A stretch of DNA of 64,000 nucleotides from Bacteroidota bacterium (GTDB taxonomy: Bacteria > Bacteroidota > Bacteroidia > Bacteroidales > Prolixibacteraceae): NCBI GenBank assembly GCA_023251455.1, contig JAHEYT010000025.1:3116-67115 (forward strand), given 5' to 3'. The position numbers were made by a program, and so were the translations under genes. The notes under the pieces are model-generated. The model was given only the letters and a program-made list of their open reading frames with translations, did no database searches and had not been told where the DNA came from. Shown one piece after another: positions 1 through 9,740 of this stretch. Position 1 is the first letter of the stretch; the number at the start of each line of letters is the position of its first letter.

Positions 1-2
1 CA

Positions 3-314
3 ATTGTTATGACTTTATGGCAAGTAGAGGACAAATCCGGAGTAAAAATAATGGAGGATTTCTATCATTATTTGTCAAAAGGAAAACGAAAGGATGTTGC
101 TCTTCGAATGGCAAAACTTAATCATCTTAATAACTCCGATCCATTAACTGCCCACCCTCATTTCTGGCTTGGCTATGTCAATATTGGCAATCCTGATCCT
201 TTGTATACTAGCAAGGATGTTTATTTTGTAATTTTCCTTTTTATCGCTATTCTCTTGGTCTTTGCTGATTGGCACTTTCGACGGAAACGTCTAAAACGAA
301 AAATTCAGATTTAA
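3..314 (+). CDS. CHAT-domain protein, C-terminal fragment (5' end outside window)
   Basis: The reading frame is open to the left edge, so this is the tail of a longer gene. The visible part begins IVMTLWQVEDKSG, then FYHYLSKGKRKDVALRMAK and HPHFWLGYVNIG. This is the usual end of a CHAT (caspase-like, HetF-associated) peptidase domain: the TLW-V-D strand, the helix that recruits repeated genes of the 'alr-Ak' type, and the closing HP-(Y/F)W-(A/G) strand. A hydrophobic helix (about residues 74-90 from the ATG at 9) and a basic tail follow, so the protein ends in a membrane anchor. The catalytic His/Cys dyad would lie upstream and cannot be seen. In Bacteroidota such proteins often carry N-terminal TPRs and sit beside an ECF sigma factor, as here. 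CHAT assignment is fairly secure; substrate is unknown. Confidence 0.75.
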   Translation: MVMTLWQVEDKSGVKIMEDFYHYLSKGKRKDVALRMAKLNHLNNSDPLTAHPHFWLGYVNIGNPDPLYTSKDVYFVIFLFIAILLVFADWHFRRKRLKRKIQI

Positions 315-357
315 AATCTATTCACAATTGATAATATTCCTTCTAATTGGTAGATTA

Positions 358-942
358 TTAATTATCGCCACTCAAAATCTTGTTGTATTCGAGATCCTGC
401 TTTATACTTTTAATTAGGTATTCCTTGCACTTAAATTTGCGTTTTTTTGCATACTTCTCACTCTTGAACCCCATGATTTGAGCAATGTTTTTGAGTGGAA
501 CTTTATCGAAATACAGTTGTAATATCTTTTGACAATCTTTTCCCAAATTGGTAAAATGCTTTTGATACAATCGATAACGTTCATTTAAGTCAGCCACTTT
601 TTCTAACCCATCATCATATAAATCTTCATGGTATTCATGGTTATCTTTAATTTTCTCTTTTTCTATTTTCCTTTTTTCAAGTTGTTTCAGCCATAAAAAA
701 CGACAAACTGAGTATAGGTAAGTTTCAAAAGTACAATCTAATACTAACTCATTGGCTTTGAGTTTTCGAAAAATAATAATAATGGCTTCTTGAAATATAT
801 CATTAGCATCGTCATCATCTCCACTGTTTTTTTTGATGAAAAAATTAATCTTGGAATAGAAATTCTTATAGATATATTGCAATACAATAGTATCATTTCT
901 TCGAATCCCATTTAACAGGTCAAGGTTTGAGTAATCGATCAT
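358..942 (-). CDS. ECF-type RNA polymerase sigma factor
   Basis: This 194-residue protein has a two-domain sigma-70 architecture. Region 2 lies at about residues 8-65 and includes the core-binding/-10 helix with DANDIFQEAIIIIFRKL. Region 4 lies at about residues 130-180, where a helix-turn-helix reads VPLKNIAQIMGFKSEKYAKK. No anti-sigma gene is adjacent. The gene is convergent with the CHAT protein, 43 bases away, and such sigma/CHAT-TPR neighbours recur in Bacteroidota. Residues 85-115 form a charged linker between the domains. The start at 942 is the only sensible ATG because region 2 begins right after it. The family is clear; the regulon is unknown. Confidence 0.88.
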   Translation of the reverse strand: MIDYSNLDLLNGIRRNDTIVLQYIYKNFYSKINFFIKKNSGDDDDANDIFQEAIIIIFRKLKANELVLDCTFETYLYSVCRFLWLKQLEKRKIEKEKIKDNHEYHEDLYDDGLEKVADLNERYRLYQKHFTNLGKDCQKILQLYFDKVPLKNIAQIMGFKSEKYAKKRKFKCKEYLIKSIKQDLEYNKILSGDN

Positions 943-1561
943 CGCAAAAGATTAAATTGTTTAAAATGACTCTGACAGAAGAAAAGTACTGTAAATCCAT
1001 TTCGGTTTAAAAATCACTATAAAATGTTGAAAATGCAAATATTTTCAACCGATTTTCCGTCGTGATGTCTACAAATAAAGCTGTTTCTATTGATTTATTG
1101 AACTTTAGGTATTTTTCTGTTGAGTATTCTTGACTAAAGTTGGAATTATTAGGCATTGTGTTGTAATCCTTTATTCTGCTTTATTTATAGTTATGTATTT
1201 GTTATCCACTGTGTTTTCTTTTTATTTTTATTAGAAATGTAAGGATAGAAACTTGATGCTTTTTAAAATGATAATATTTTGTTTACTACATTCCGATTAT
1301 TAAAGAAGAAGGGGGAATTTATTTTGTAATCGGGGGGCCGCTTGTAGATTTTCAATGTTCGTTCTTAAAGGAGTAAAAAGTCTATAAAAACAAAAAAGGT
1401 AGGTTCAACAACCTACCTTCTCTCTCTTAAACTAACTAACCTAACTAAACCTAAACTTATGAAAAAAAATGTATTGTAAATGTATGTTCTGGAGTTCTAA
1501 AATTGTGAAAATAATTGTTAAATGATGTTAAAGTTACTGTGCCCGAAACATTAATGGAATG
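943..1561. other. Long AT-rich intergenic region with hairpin and orphan leader
   Basis: About 620 bases without a convincing gene. It holds a strong stem-loop (1396-1419) and, right after it, a stretch resembling the 5' leader of Bacteroidota outer-membrane genes (ACTAACTAACC repeats, then CTAAACTTATGAAAAAA). It opens only a six-codon frame, MKKNVL, at 1459-1479. A G-rich block (GGGGGGCC) sits near 1334. Nothing else protein-like was found on either strand. Confidence 0.6.
1396..1428 (+). terminator. Stem-loop with pyrimidine tail
   Basis: A perfect 10-bp stem AAGGTAGGTT / AACCTACCTT with loop CAAC, followed by CTCTCTCTT. It is preceded by an A-run, so it could act on either strand. The tail is CT-rich rather than a pure T-run. 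It could be a terminator, or the regulatory hairpin of the leader that follows it. Confidence 0.5.
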
Positions 1562-2293
1562 TTACTGGGCTACAAATCGGTAGGTAATAGTGCCACGTTG
1601 CACAGATGGCGATTTTGGGTCTGAATTAAAGACAGTACGTTCGGCAGCTTGTGTTGCATATACGGGTAACATTGGATCATTAATGTTACCTGAAGGTCTT
1701 GCTTCGGCTTTAATTACTTCACCAGATCTGTTAACTTGTATATCAACAGTAATTAGACCACCACTTTTGGCAAGAAATACGGGTATTGGCAGCCTGACGT
1801 GAAATCTGTTTTCCAGAAAGTAATGAATATTACTTTTCCCGGAGTAAATCGTATTTTTAATTGAATCTGGATTTTGCCCTTCGGTAACGGCTTCAGGCAT
1901 TGCAAATTTTTTAGTGGGAGGTACTTTTTTTGAAAGCTGTTTATTCACGTTGTCAACCATCTTCTCAGCTTCCTCAATATCATGCTTGTAACTCGCGTCG
2001 AAGAATTTGTCTTTTTTCAACGCGTCATTTACTGCACGGTTACTCCCCATATTCTGGTCATACTGGTTTGTTTTATTGGAGCCAGCGTTATCGCTTTGTG
2101 TCTTTTCTGGTTCAGGAGATTCACCCTTTTCCGGAGGTAAAATAAAATCAAGTAAAATGGGTTCTTCATTTTCGGTTTTGATTGTATAGTTTAACTCGGA
2201 GATTAAAAAGCCAGTAACTAATAAAATATGAAAGATTAGGGTTCCCATAACCCCGTATACATTTCGTCTATATAATTCTTTTATATTCAGCAT
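1562..2293 (-). CDS. TonB family energy-transducing protein
   Basis: The protein has 243 residues. A single N-terminal membrane helix (about 12-31, GVMGTLIFHILLVTGFLIS) is followed by an acidic, proline-containing linker (PPEKGESPEPEK) and a charged helical stretch. A C-terminal TonB-like domain covers about 158-243, with the strand VDIQVNRSGEVIKAEA and the closing strand GTITYRFVAQ. This is the layout of the TonB proteins that couple proton motive force to outer-membrane receptors. There is no ExbB/ExbD beside it. It is divergent from the Omp85-like gene, with 113 bases between them. It could serve as a general TonB or in a dedicated envelope process; the sequence does not decide. Confidence 0.8.
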   Translation of the reverse strand: MLNIKELYRRNVYGVMGTLIFHILLVTGFLISELNYTIKTENEEPILLDFILPPEKGESPEPEKTQSDNAGSNKTNQYDQNMGSNRAVNDALKKDKFFDASYKHDIEEAEKMVDNVNKQLSKKVPPTKKFAMPEAVTEGQNPDSIKNTIYSGKSNIHYFLENRFHVRLPIPVFLAKSGGLITVDIQVNRSGEVIKAEARPSGNINDPMLPVYATQAAERTVFNSDPKSPSVQRGTITYRFVAQ

Positions 2294-2406
2294 TTCGTCG
2301 CAAATTTAATAAAATCGACTGTTACTGAATCATGATTTTCCTGATCACCTAATCTTTTTATAAATAATTAGATAATTTTAGAATTTGGAATAGAATACAT
2401 GAAAGC

Positions 2407-4245
2407 ATGAAGATTGCCTGGTTTACTTTTATTCTTCTTTCTTCCTTATCCCTTGCAGGAAAGGATATTCCTATGCAAAAAAATGACTCTTTGGATATTG
2501 TTCCCCTGAATAAAAGTAATGAAATATTCTACGATAGTTTAGAAATTAAAGCTTCCCGGCATCGGGTTACCAAATGGCTTTATGGAACGATGATCAGTTC
2601 GGCAAAGGATTCAGGAAATCACGATTTGTTGTCATACGAGTATTACAAAAGTTTTCAGAAAAAAACCATAGGCACAATTTCAATAAGATCGCTCAAGGTT
2701 TTTGGACCTAATTTCGACGATACTTTAAAAACTACGAACATCTGGATTGAAAAAACTGCCAATAAATTACATTCCAAATCGAACTTGTATGTTATCCGGA
2801 AGAATTTGTGGATTAGGGAAGGACAATCGCTAGATCCTGATCTAATGATGGATAACGAACGGCTTCTGAGAAGTTTGCCTTACCTGAAAGATGTTCGGAT
2901 TATCATCACGCCCAGACCGTCAAATGATGATTTGGTTGATGTGCTTATCCTTACTCAAGATGTATTTTCATTTGGTGTTACCGGCGGAATTGGAAATGTT
3001 AAGAACGGCGAGGTTGGGATTTATGATAAAAATATTTTAGGTGTCGGGCATGAAGTTGGAATCACTGTTGTGGGACATACTGACAGATCTCCACATATAG
3101 GATTTGAGTCTTATTACGCAGTAAATAATATTATGGGAAATTTCATTAACTTCTCTGCCGGATATGCAAATACTTATCAGCACCAGGAATTATTTGTTTC
3201 CCTTCAGCGCGATTTCTTAAGACCACAATCCGTCTATGCTGGTGGGCTAACTGCTTTGCGAAGCTTCAGGACTGATCGGGTATATTTGAATAGCAATGTG
3301 ACGACTATCGATTCTCTTAATTATATTTATCTGGATGGCTGGTATGGCAGGCGATTAAAGCTGGGTATCAATCCGAATGATAGTCGTTTCCAGATGACCT
3401 TGTCAGGCCGCATCAGGTATACTCATTTTTATGACCGGCCACTGCCGGATAGCAATAATAATCAGTATTTCACCAATAGTCAGTTTTATTTGGGCAGCCT
3501 GAGCTTTTCACATCGCTCTTATGTCAGAGATTATCTGGTTTATAGTTATGGAATTACTGAAGATATTCCCAAAGGTTATTTGTGCGAATTGGTTTTTGGA
3601 TTTGATCACAATGAGTTTAATGATCGGTGGTATTCGCATGTATTTTTGTCGACCGGTAATTTGTTTAAAAATAAGCCCTTCTATTTATACACTTCTTTAG
3701 GAGTTGGAAGCTTTTTTAAACAATCGCATACCGAGCAGGGAATGGCTGACCTGAAAGTTGATTTTATCTCGCAATTGTTTAAAGTTTGGAATGTAAAGGC
3801 CAGGCAATTCATCAAACTGAATTATACCATCGGATTCAACCGGTTCGAGATTGAAAATTTATTGCTGCTTAACAACAATGGCATCAGGGGGTTTGGAAGC
3901 CGCATTGGTAAGGGCAAGCAACGCCTGTCATTAAATGTCGAAAATGTCTTTTTTCAGAAAAAATCTATCCTGAACTTTCAATCTGCAATATTTTCTTTTT
4001 TCGATATAGGAATTGTTGGACCGGCGGAACAATCGATTTTCAAACAGAGCTATTATGCTGGTTTGGGTGTTGGACTTAGAATCCGGAATGAAAACCTTGT
4101 CTTCAAAACCATTCAACTTAGGTTGGCCTATTATCCAAATCACCCGAGCGACGTGAACTCCATCGGTTTTATCCTGGATGGAGTTTCCAAGACTCGTTTC
4201 TACAACTTTCAGCCTCGTGGTCCCGAGCCTTTGCGTTTCGAATAA
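2407..4245 (+). CDS. Omp85/BamA-like outer-membrane protein
   Basis: The protein has 612 residues with an N-terminal signal peptide (MKIAWFTFILLSSLSLAG). Residues about 125-180 look like a single POTRA-like segment (WIREGQSLDPDLMMDNERLLRSL-type helix, then YLKDVRIIITPR and VDVLILTQDVFS). The rest is a series of amphipathic strands typical of a beta-barrel, such as GFGSRIGKGKQRLSLNVENVF and the late strand YYAGLGVGLRIRNENLVFKT. It is shorter and has fewer POTRA domains than BamA, closer to the Omp85-related surface/translocation proteins of Bacteroidota. It stands alone, with the peptidase gene convergent 8 bases downstream. Outer-membrane location is likely; cargo is unknown. Confidence 0.75.
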   Translation: MKIAWFTFILLSSLSLAGKDIPMQKNDSLDIVPLNKSNEIFYDSLEIKASRHRVTKWLYGTMISSAKDSGNHDLLSYEYYKSFQKKTIGTISIRSLKVFGPNFDDTLKTTNIWIEKTANKLHSKSNLYVIRKNLWIREGQSLDPDLMMDNERLLRSLPYLKDVRIIITPRPSNDDLVDVLILTQDVFSFGVTGGIGNVKNGEVGIYDKNILGVGHEVGITVVGHTDRSPHIGFESYYAVNNIMGNFINFSAGYANTYQHQELFVSLQRDFLRPQSVYAGGLTALRSFRTDRVYLNSNVTTIDSLNYIYLDGWYGRRLKLGINPNDSRFQMTLSGRIRYTHFYDRPLPDSNNNQYFTNSQFYLGSLSFSHRSYVRDYLVYSYGITEDIPKGYLCELVFGFDHNEFNDRWYSHVFLSTGNLFKNKPFYLYTSLGVGSFFKQSHTEQGMADLKVDFISQLFKVWNVKARQFIKLNYTIGFNRFEIENLLLLNNNGIRGFGSRIGKGKQRLSLNVENVFFQKKSILNFQSAIFSFFDIGIVGPAEQSIFKQSYYAGLGVGLRIRNENLVFKTIQLRLAYYPNHPSDVNSIGFILDGVSKTRFYNFQPRGPEPLRFE

Positions 4246-4253
4246 TCCTCGAT

Positions 4254-6386
4254 TTACAGGTTTTCCAGAAAATAGTTGCTGATCTTTTCCATAAGGTGAA
4301 GGCGGTCGTTTCCGCGAACATTGTGTTCATGGGTTGGGTAAACAAAAAAGTCTACCTGCTTGTCTAAATCGATACATTTTTTCAGAAATTGCATGCTTTG
4401 CTGCATAACCACTGTTGGATCCTGAACACCATGAATAAGCATTAGCTTTCCATTCAGTTTATCAGCGTAATTCAGCATATTCGAATTTTGGTAACCCAAC
4501 GGATTTTCCTGGGGAGTATCCATGTAGCGCTCACCATACATTACCTCATACATGCTCCAGTCAACAACCGGACCACCGGCAACACCCACTTTAAATGTTT
4601 CCGGATGTTTTAGCATAAGGTTTAAAGTCATAAATCCGCCGTAACTCCAGCCATGAACCCCAATGCGGTTAACATCAACATAAGGTAGTGATTTCAGATA
4701 ATCAATACCTTTCATTTGGTCGGCAGTTTCAACAACCCCCAATTGGCGGTGAATAGCATTCTCAAAATTCTTACCTCTGTTCTCCGAACCACGACTGTCG
4801 ACTGTAAAAGCAATATATCCTTTTGAAGCCATGTAATATTGCCACCAACGGGCATCGTTTTGCCAGGTTTTATTAACCAGTTGTGCGTGCGGCCCTCCAT
4901 AAACGTAAACGATTACCGGGTATTTTTTTGCAGGATCGAAGTTGTTTGGTTTGATCATCCGGCAATACAGGTCTGTATTGCTGTCAGCGGCTTTGATAGT
5001 GAATACTGTATTTTCGCCCAAATCAAATTCTTTCAATGTGTTTACCGCTTCAAAAAGAACCTGTTTGCCATTCTTTTTAAGCGAAATCAAATCGAGTTGT
5101 CCCGGAATATTGGTGCTTGTCCAACGGTCAATAATGTTTTGTTGGTCAGGAGACATAATACATGAATGGGTTCCAGCTTCAGCTGTTAATTTATCTGTTT
5201 TTCCTGAACGAAGATTAACCCGGTAAAAGTGCCGTTCAATGGGGCTTTCCTTGGTCGCTTCGAAAAACATATTTTCTTCTTTGGCATCAAAACCTGCTAA
5301 GTCAGTCACTTCCCAATCTCCTTTGGTAATTTGGGCAATCAGTTCCCCTTGGATATTGTATTCATACACATGGTTCCATCCATCCCTGCGGCTTTGATAA
5401 TAAAATTTTTCCGGATCGACTTTCGAAAAGAGTATTGGATGCACGGGTTCAACGTACTTATTGTCCTGCTCTGTTAAAACAGTTTTTATCAAATCTCCCG
5501 TAATCACGTCGTACTGGTTCAGTTTCATGTGATTTTGCTCGCGGTTCAGTTCCTGAATAAAAATACTTTTTTCGTCAGGACTCCAGCTAATATTGGTCAG
5601 GTAATGATCGAGTGGTTCTCCGGTTTTCAGGAAGATAGTTTGTTTGGTAGCCGTGTTGTAAACGCCCAATTTAACCTGATGGCTGGTCATTCCGGCCATC
5701 GGGTATTTGATGTTTACCAATTCAGCTTCGCGTGCCATAAAATCAACTAATGGATAATCGCCAACCATGGTTTCGTCCATGCGGTAAAAGGCAAGTTTAT
5801 TTCCGGCAGGCGACCAGAATGTACCTTTGTCGATGCCGAATTCGTTACGGTGAACCGTTGTGCCATTGATAATGTGCGGTTCCTGATCGTTGGTGACTTG
5901 TTGAACTCCTGAATTTCCGGCGATAAACAGGTTGTTTTTTATTGTATAGGCTAGCGTTGAATTTGTTGTGCAAAAATCCAGATTCTCGGCATCTTCCGGA
6001 TATTCAATATTTTTAATGACCTTTTTGTTATCGAGATTTAGAATTACGACCTTATTATTCGCACGAAACCAGATTTGGGCTGGATCGATAAACGAAAATC
6101 GTGGAAAGGTTTTGATCGCTTTTAGTCCGTTTACTTTTAAGGCAGCATTCAATTCTGATAGCGATATGATTTTCATCTCATTTTTCTTCTGGATTTCTTG
6201 TTGAAGCAGAATGCTGTCTTTAACCATCACAAAATGATTGCTATCGCGCCACTTAACTTGTTCGGGCATTTCGGGTTTCAGATAACTACTGCTACCCAGA
6301 GTTGCGTCTTTTAAACTCATTGGTTGTTGAGCGCTAACTCCTGTAACGATAAAAAAGAGAACCAGAAGGATTAAAAATTGCTTCAT
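4254..6386 (-). CDS. Dipeptidyl-peptidase IV-like S9B serine peptidase
   Basis: The protein has 710 residues from the chosen start. It carries a signal peptide (MKQFLILLVLFFIVTGVSAQ) and an N-terminal eight-bladed propeller with DPP IV signatures (AFYRMDE, SRRDGWNHVYEY). The C-terminal alpha/beta hydrolase has the nucleophile motif GWSYGG (about 576-581), the acid in HGVQDPTV and the histidine in THEHNVRG. It should release X-Pro/X-Ala dipeptides from peptide N-termini in the periplasm. An ATG 48 bases further upstream (6434) is in frame, but that extension would be encoded by the palindromic repeat at 6430-6496 and would spoil the signal peptide, so 6386 is preferred. Confidence 0.9.
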   Translation of the reverse strand: MKQFLILLVLFFIVTGVSAQQPMSLKDATLGSSSYLKPEMPEQVKWRDSNHFVMVKDSILLQQEIQKKNEMKIISLSELNAALKVNGLKAIKTFPRFSFIDPAQIWFRANNKVVILNLDNKKVIKNIEYPEDAENLDFCTTNSTLAYTIKNNLFIAGNSGVQQVTNDQEPHIINGTTVHRNEFGIDKGTFWSPAGNKLAFYRMDETMVGDYPLVDFMAREAELVNIKYPMAGMTSHQVKLGVYNTATKQTIFLKTGEPLDHYLTNISWSPDEKSIFIQELNREQNHMKLNQYDVITGDLIKTVLTEQDNKYVEPVHPILFSKVDPEKFYYQSRRDGWNHVYEYNIQGELIAQITKGDWEVTDLAGFDAKEENMFFEATKESPIERHFYRVNLRSGKTDKLTAEAGTHSCIMSPDQQNIIDRWTSTNIPGQLDLISLKKNGKQVLFEAVNTLKEFDLGENTVFTIKAADSNTDLYCRMIKPNNFDPAKKYPVIVYVYGGPHAQLVNKTWQNDARWWQYYMASKGYIAFTVDSRGSENRGKNFENAIHRQLGVVETADQMKGIDYLKSLPYVDVNRIGVHGWSYGGFMTLNLMLKHPETFKVGVAGGPVVDWSMYEVMYGERYMDTPQENPLGYQNSNMLNYADKLNGKLMLIHGVQDPTVVMQQSMQFLKKCIDLDKQVDFFVYPTHEHNVRGNDRLHLMEKISNYFLENL

Positions 6387-6429
6387 AGAAATGATTTTTA
6401 GAAAAAAAAGAATCAACGACATTAAACCA

Positions 6430-6496
6430 GTCATCCTGAACTTGTTTCAGGATCTCAACATTGCTTGACAGATCCCGAAATAAATTCGGGATGACC
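6430..6496. repeat. Two-arm palindromic intergenic repeat (REP-like), copy 1
   Basis: Two adjacent imperfect palindromes face each other: GTCATCCTGAACTTGTTTCA followed by GGATCT, and GATCCCGAAATAAATTCGGG followed by ATGAC. Each arm is a hairpin (CCTGAA/TTCAGG; CCCGAA/TTCGGG). The outer ends GTCAT/ATGAC are inverted. The same architecture occurs at 13131-13193. It lies between the peptidase and helicase genes. Confidence 0.75.
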
Positions 6497-6571
6497 GGAA
6501 TATTTATTGTCTTGGCTATTTTCTTGATTTGCTGCAAATGTAAATTGAAAATCAGTTCGGAAAACCCCAAT

Positions 6572-9493
6572 TTAGCTGAATAAACTCATTATTTCGTCCT
6601 CATTGATCACATCAAGCGGATTATTCGAGCTGATGAATTTTTCGGCCAGAGCTGATTTCCTTGACTTCAGAATCTGAATTTTTTCTTCGATCGAATCTTC
6701 GGTGATAAATCGGTAAACGAATACTTTTTTATCCTGACCAATGCGGTGAGCACGATTTATTGCCTGGTTTTCGGCTGCCGGATTCCACCACGGATCGATG
6801 ATGAATACATAATCCGCAGATGTCAGGTTAAGCCCGACGCCGCCGGCTTTCAGCGAAATCAGGAAAATGTGGTTGTTCGGATCGTCCTGAAATTGGCGGA
6901 TTACTTCCTGGCGGTTGATGGTTTTCCCGGTCAGCATGGAATATTTCCAGTTTTTCGATTCAATTTTAGCCTGAAGCAATTCGAGATGTTTAACAAACGA
7001 TGAGAATATCAGTACTTTATGGTTTTCGGCTACCAAATTTTTTAGGTTTCGGTAGATTTCGTTGAATTTACCCGATTCCATCTCGTTTTCTTTGGTAACC
7101 AACGATGGATGGTTGGCCAGCTGTCGAAGTTTAGTCAATCCCTGAAGAACCACTAATGCAGATTTTTTGATTCCGTTCGATTCAATGTTTTTCAGAATGG
7201 CATTCCTGATAGCTGATTTTTCGGTGTCGTAAATTTCCTTTTGAGCCTCAGTCATTTCGCAATAACGAATTTGCTCGGTCATCGCTGGTAAATCTTTGGC
7301 AACTTCTTCCTTCTTTCGTCTCAATACAAAAGGTTGAATCAGCTTTTGCAATTTCTTCTGCTGTTCATCGTCATTCTTTTTCTCGATTGGAGTTATGAAT
7401 TCGCGTTTAAAATAGGGCAAACTGCCAAGCAATCCTTTGTTCAGAAAATTGAGTTGCGACCACAAATCGGACAGCGAATTTTCAATTGGGGTTCCGGTAA
7501 TCACCAGTTTGTGTTTCGACCGAATTTCGAGAATACTCTTGTATGTTTTCGACGACGAATTTTTAATGTTCTGGCTTTCGTCCAAAATCATATACCAGAA
7601 ATCGTATGAACCCAGCATTTCTGAATCGTTTCGCAGCGTTCCGTAGGTGGTCAGGATTACATCGTAATAGCCAATAGTCTGGGCCATTTTGTTCGATTTA
7701 TTCCGGAGACTGCCAACGTGTTTGTAAACCTTGAGCGAAGGCGCAAACTTCCTGATTTCATTTTCCCAGTTGTGAATCAGAGATGTGGGCATGACGATCA
7801 GCGAGGCAGGTTGCACCGGAGTTGACGTTTCTGTCTGATCGAAAAGCGCGAATTGCAATTGGTCGTCTTTCTCCGGAACAACGATCAGTGATTTTGCTTT
7901 CTTGATTTTCAGCAGCAGTGTCAATGCCTGCAAGGTTTTCCCCAGACCCATATCATCGGCTAAACAGCCACCCAGTTGGTTTTCGTACAAATGGTACATC
8001 CACGAAAATCCTTCCTTCTGGTAATTTCTCAGTTCAGCCTTTAATTCAACAGGGAGTTCAACAGGCTTGCTAAAACTTGAATTTATTTCTTCCAGTTTGC
8101 TGAAATAATTCTGATCGATTCCTTTTATTTTATCCTGAAGAAGCTGGAAATGATGCTTTTTTAACTTCAGGATATTGCCATCGGTTTTTGCAAATGGAAA
8201 TATTTCGCGGTACGACGAAAACCATTCGAGTGGCAAAACAGCAATTTCGCCCGATGGAAGTTCAAACTCGCGAATGCCATTTAAAATGTGTTTTCTCAAC
8301 CGAATAAAAGGAATCTGGAAAGTACCGAATTTGACGATGGCGTAAATGTCGAACCAGTCTTCGTCGCTTTTAATCTGGATATCCAGAATTTGAGTTCCGG
8401 TATAATATTTTTTGTTGAGTTTGTTTTGCTGAATCTGGTAACCCCGGGTTTCAAGTATTTCCCTGTTTTTGGATAACCAAAGTACCGGACTATAATAACT
8501 GTCAGTGTCCTCCTCTTCTTTGGGGTTCCAAAAACCATTTTTGTATTTCAAATCCAGTTTCTTCAGAAATCCAAGTTGCTCTTCTTCCCATCCGCGGTTA
8601 CGAGCAAATTTTCGGAACGAATAGTTGTCGTTTTTCTTTTCCAGACTTACAAACACATTTGATACGGCATCGGCCAGGTACAAACTGTTGTCGTATTTGA
8701 ATTTGACAATGATGACAGGTTGCATTGCCAGATCTTGTTCAAGCGAAAGAATGGTTTTCCGCGGCGGACTGCTTTCGATAATCTCAAATCCGGTGGCTTT
8801 AACTTCCGATTCCTTGATAGTATTCAGCACAAAAGACTGGTAATATTTGTCTTCGGCCTGTCGTGGAATAGAAACGGTTGGTTTGGTCAGAAACGGTATC
8901 AACTTTTTTCCTGAAAGTTGTTTGAAAATGTAAAGCTTGTTCAGGTAAACAAAGCAGCAGGGCAGGGTGCAAACCATCCTTATTGTTTTATGTAAAATCT
9001 CTACTGGTTTGCCTTCGTGGCTGATCTTCAGATTGTATTTCGTCCCATTTTCATCGCGGTTGAAGTAAAACACACTTTCTGAAAAGCTTTTATTGATCTG
9101 GATTACATCCTCGTCGTAAAGGCTTGAGTATTTCGCCTGCTTGGCAAAAAGCCTGGTTCCGCCTTTCATCAAAAGCAAAACACAGCGGTACATGTATTTG
9201 TCGATGAATGGACTGATGTGGTTCTGAAACAGATCAGCGTCCATATTTTGAAAAAAGGTGGGCTCTTTCTTTTTCGAGAACTTCTTTACCAGATTTTCGT
9301 CGCTGTAATTCTCGATCAACTTGAGTAATTCCAGTTCTGTTTCGTTTAATTCTACCTCGCCACTTTTATAGTCGCGCAGTTTAACTGTCTTTTTCACAGT
9401 AAAGTACGAACGTTCTTCTTCAATTAACATCGGAACAAAAATGTTTCCAACAGCACGATGTTCGGTCAACGCAATAATAAATTCCTGAGCCAA
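6572..9493 (-). CDS. SNF2-family DEAD/DEAH helicase (Swi2/Snf2 ATPase)
   Basis: The protein has 973 residues. The N-terminal half (to about 480) is a bacterial SNF2-associated region without a motif I can name. The motor starts with NYQKEGFSWMYHL, then the Walker A loop ADDMGLGKTLQAL (about 515-525), the Walker B-like box LDESQNI and the motif III block ITGTPIENSLSDLWSQ. The second RecA domain follows, with FSSFVKHLELL, SLKAGGVGLNLTSAD and the arginine-finger motif INRAHRIGQ. All helicase motifs are intact. Such proteins translocate on double-stranded DNA and may remodel protein-DNA complexes or RNA polymerase. There is no SWIM zinc motif at the N-terminus. It stands alone in its direction, and its precise job is unknown. 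Confidence 0.9.
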   Translation of the reverse strand: MAQEFIIALTEHRAVGNIFVPMLIEEERSYFTVKKTVKLRDYKSGEVELNETELELLKLIENYSDENLVKKFSKKKEPTFFQNMDADLFQNHISPFIDKYMYRCVLLLMKGGTRLFAKQAKYSSLYDEDVIQINKSFSESVFYFNRDENGTKYNLKISHEGKPVEILHKTIRMVCTLPCCFVYLNKLYIFKQLSGKKLIPFLTKPTVSIPRQAEDKYYQSFVLNTIKESEVKATGFEIIESSPPRKTILSLEQDLAMQPVIIVKFKYDNSLYLADAVSNVFVSLEKKNDNYSFRKFARNRGWEEEQLGFLKKLDLKYKNGFWNPKEEEDTDSYYSPVLWLSKNREILETRGYQIQQNKLNKKYYTGTQILDIQIKSDEDWFDIYAIVKFGTFQIPFIRLRKHILNGIREFELPSGEIAVLPLEWFSSYREIFPFAKTDGNILKLKKHHFQLLQDKIKGIDQNYFSKLEEINSSFSKPVELPVELKAELRNYQKEGFSWMYHLYENQLGGCLADDMGLGKTLQALTLLLKIKKAKSLIVVPEKDDQLQFALFDQTETSTPVQPASLIVMPTSLIHNWENEIRKFAPSLKVYKHVGSLRNKSNKMAQTIGYYDVILTTYGTLRNDSEMLGSYDFWYMILDESQNIKNSSSKTYKSILEIRSKHKLVITGTPIENSLSDLWSQLNFLNKGLLGSLPYFKREFITPIEKKNDDEQQKKLQKLIQPFVLRRKKEEVAKDLPAMTEQIRYCEMTEAQKEIYDTEKSAIRNAILKNIESNGIKKSALVVLQGLTKLRQLANHPSLVTKENEMESGKFNEIYRNLKNLVAENHKVLIFSSFVKHLELLQAKIESKNWKYSMLTGKTINRQEVIRQFQDDPNNHIFLISLKAGGVGLNLTSADYVFIIDPWWNPAAENQAINRAHRIGQDKKVFVYRFITEDSIEEKIQILKSRKSALAEKFISSNNPLDVINEDEIMSLFS

Positions 9494-9740
9494 TTTGATC
9501 TAAATTATTGATTATGAAACTTCCTGATTAACTTTTAAAAGTCACATTTCAAGGATATACAAAAGATTAAAGATACGACATTTCAATTTTATATCGGACA
9601 ATTTTCTTCCCTGGAGGACGAGAATTTAACTTTGTGTCAGTATTGATGGTCGATTCTTAACAGTTATTTAAGATTACCCTTAAATTGAGTTAACCTGACA
9701 AAAAAGAGCATTTTTTCGATCTTAAATCTGTCTACATTAC

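Noticed and set aside
6387-6434. Longer N-terminus for the DPP IV-like peptidase
   Set aside because: The extension would be encoded partly by a palindromic repeat and would precede a good signal peptide.
4712-9000. Many plus-strand frames of 60-110 codons opposite the peptidase and helicase genes
   Set aside because: They are antisense shadows of two clearly conserved genes.
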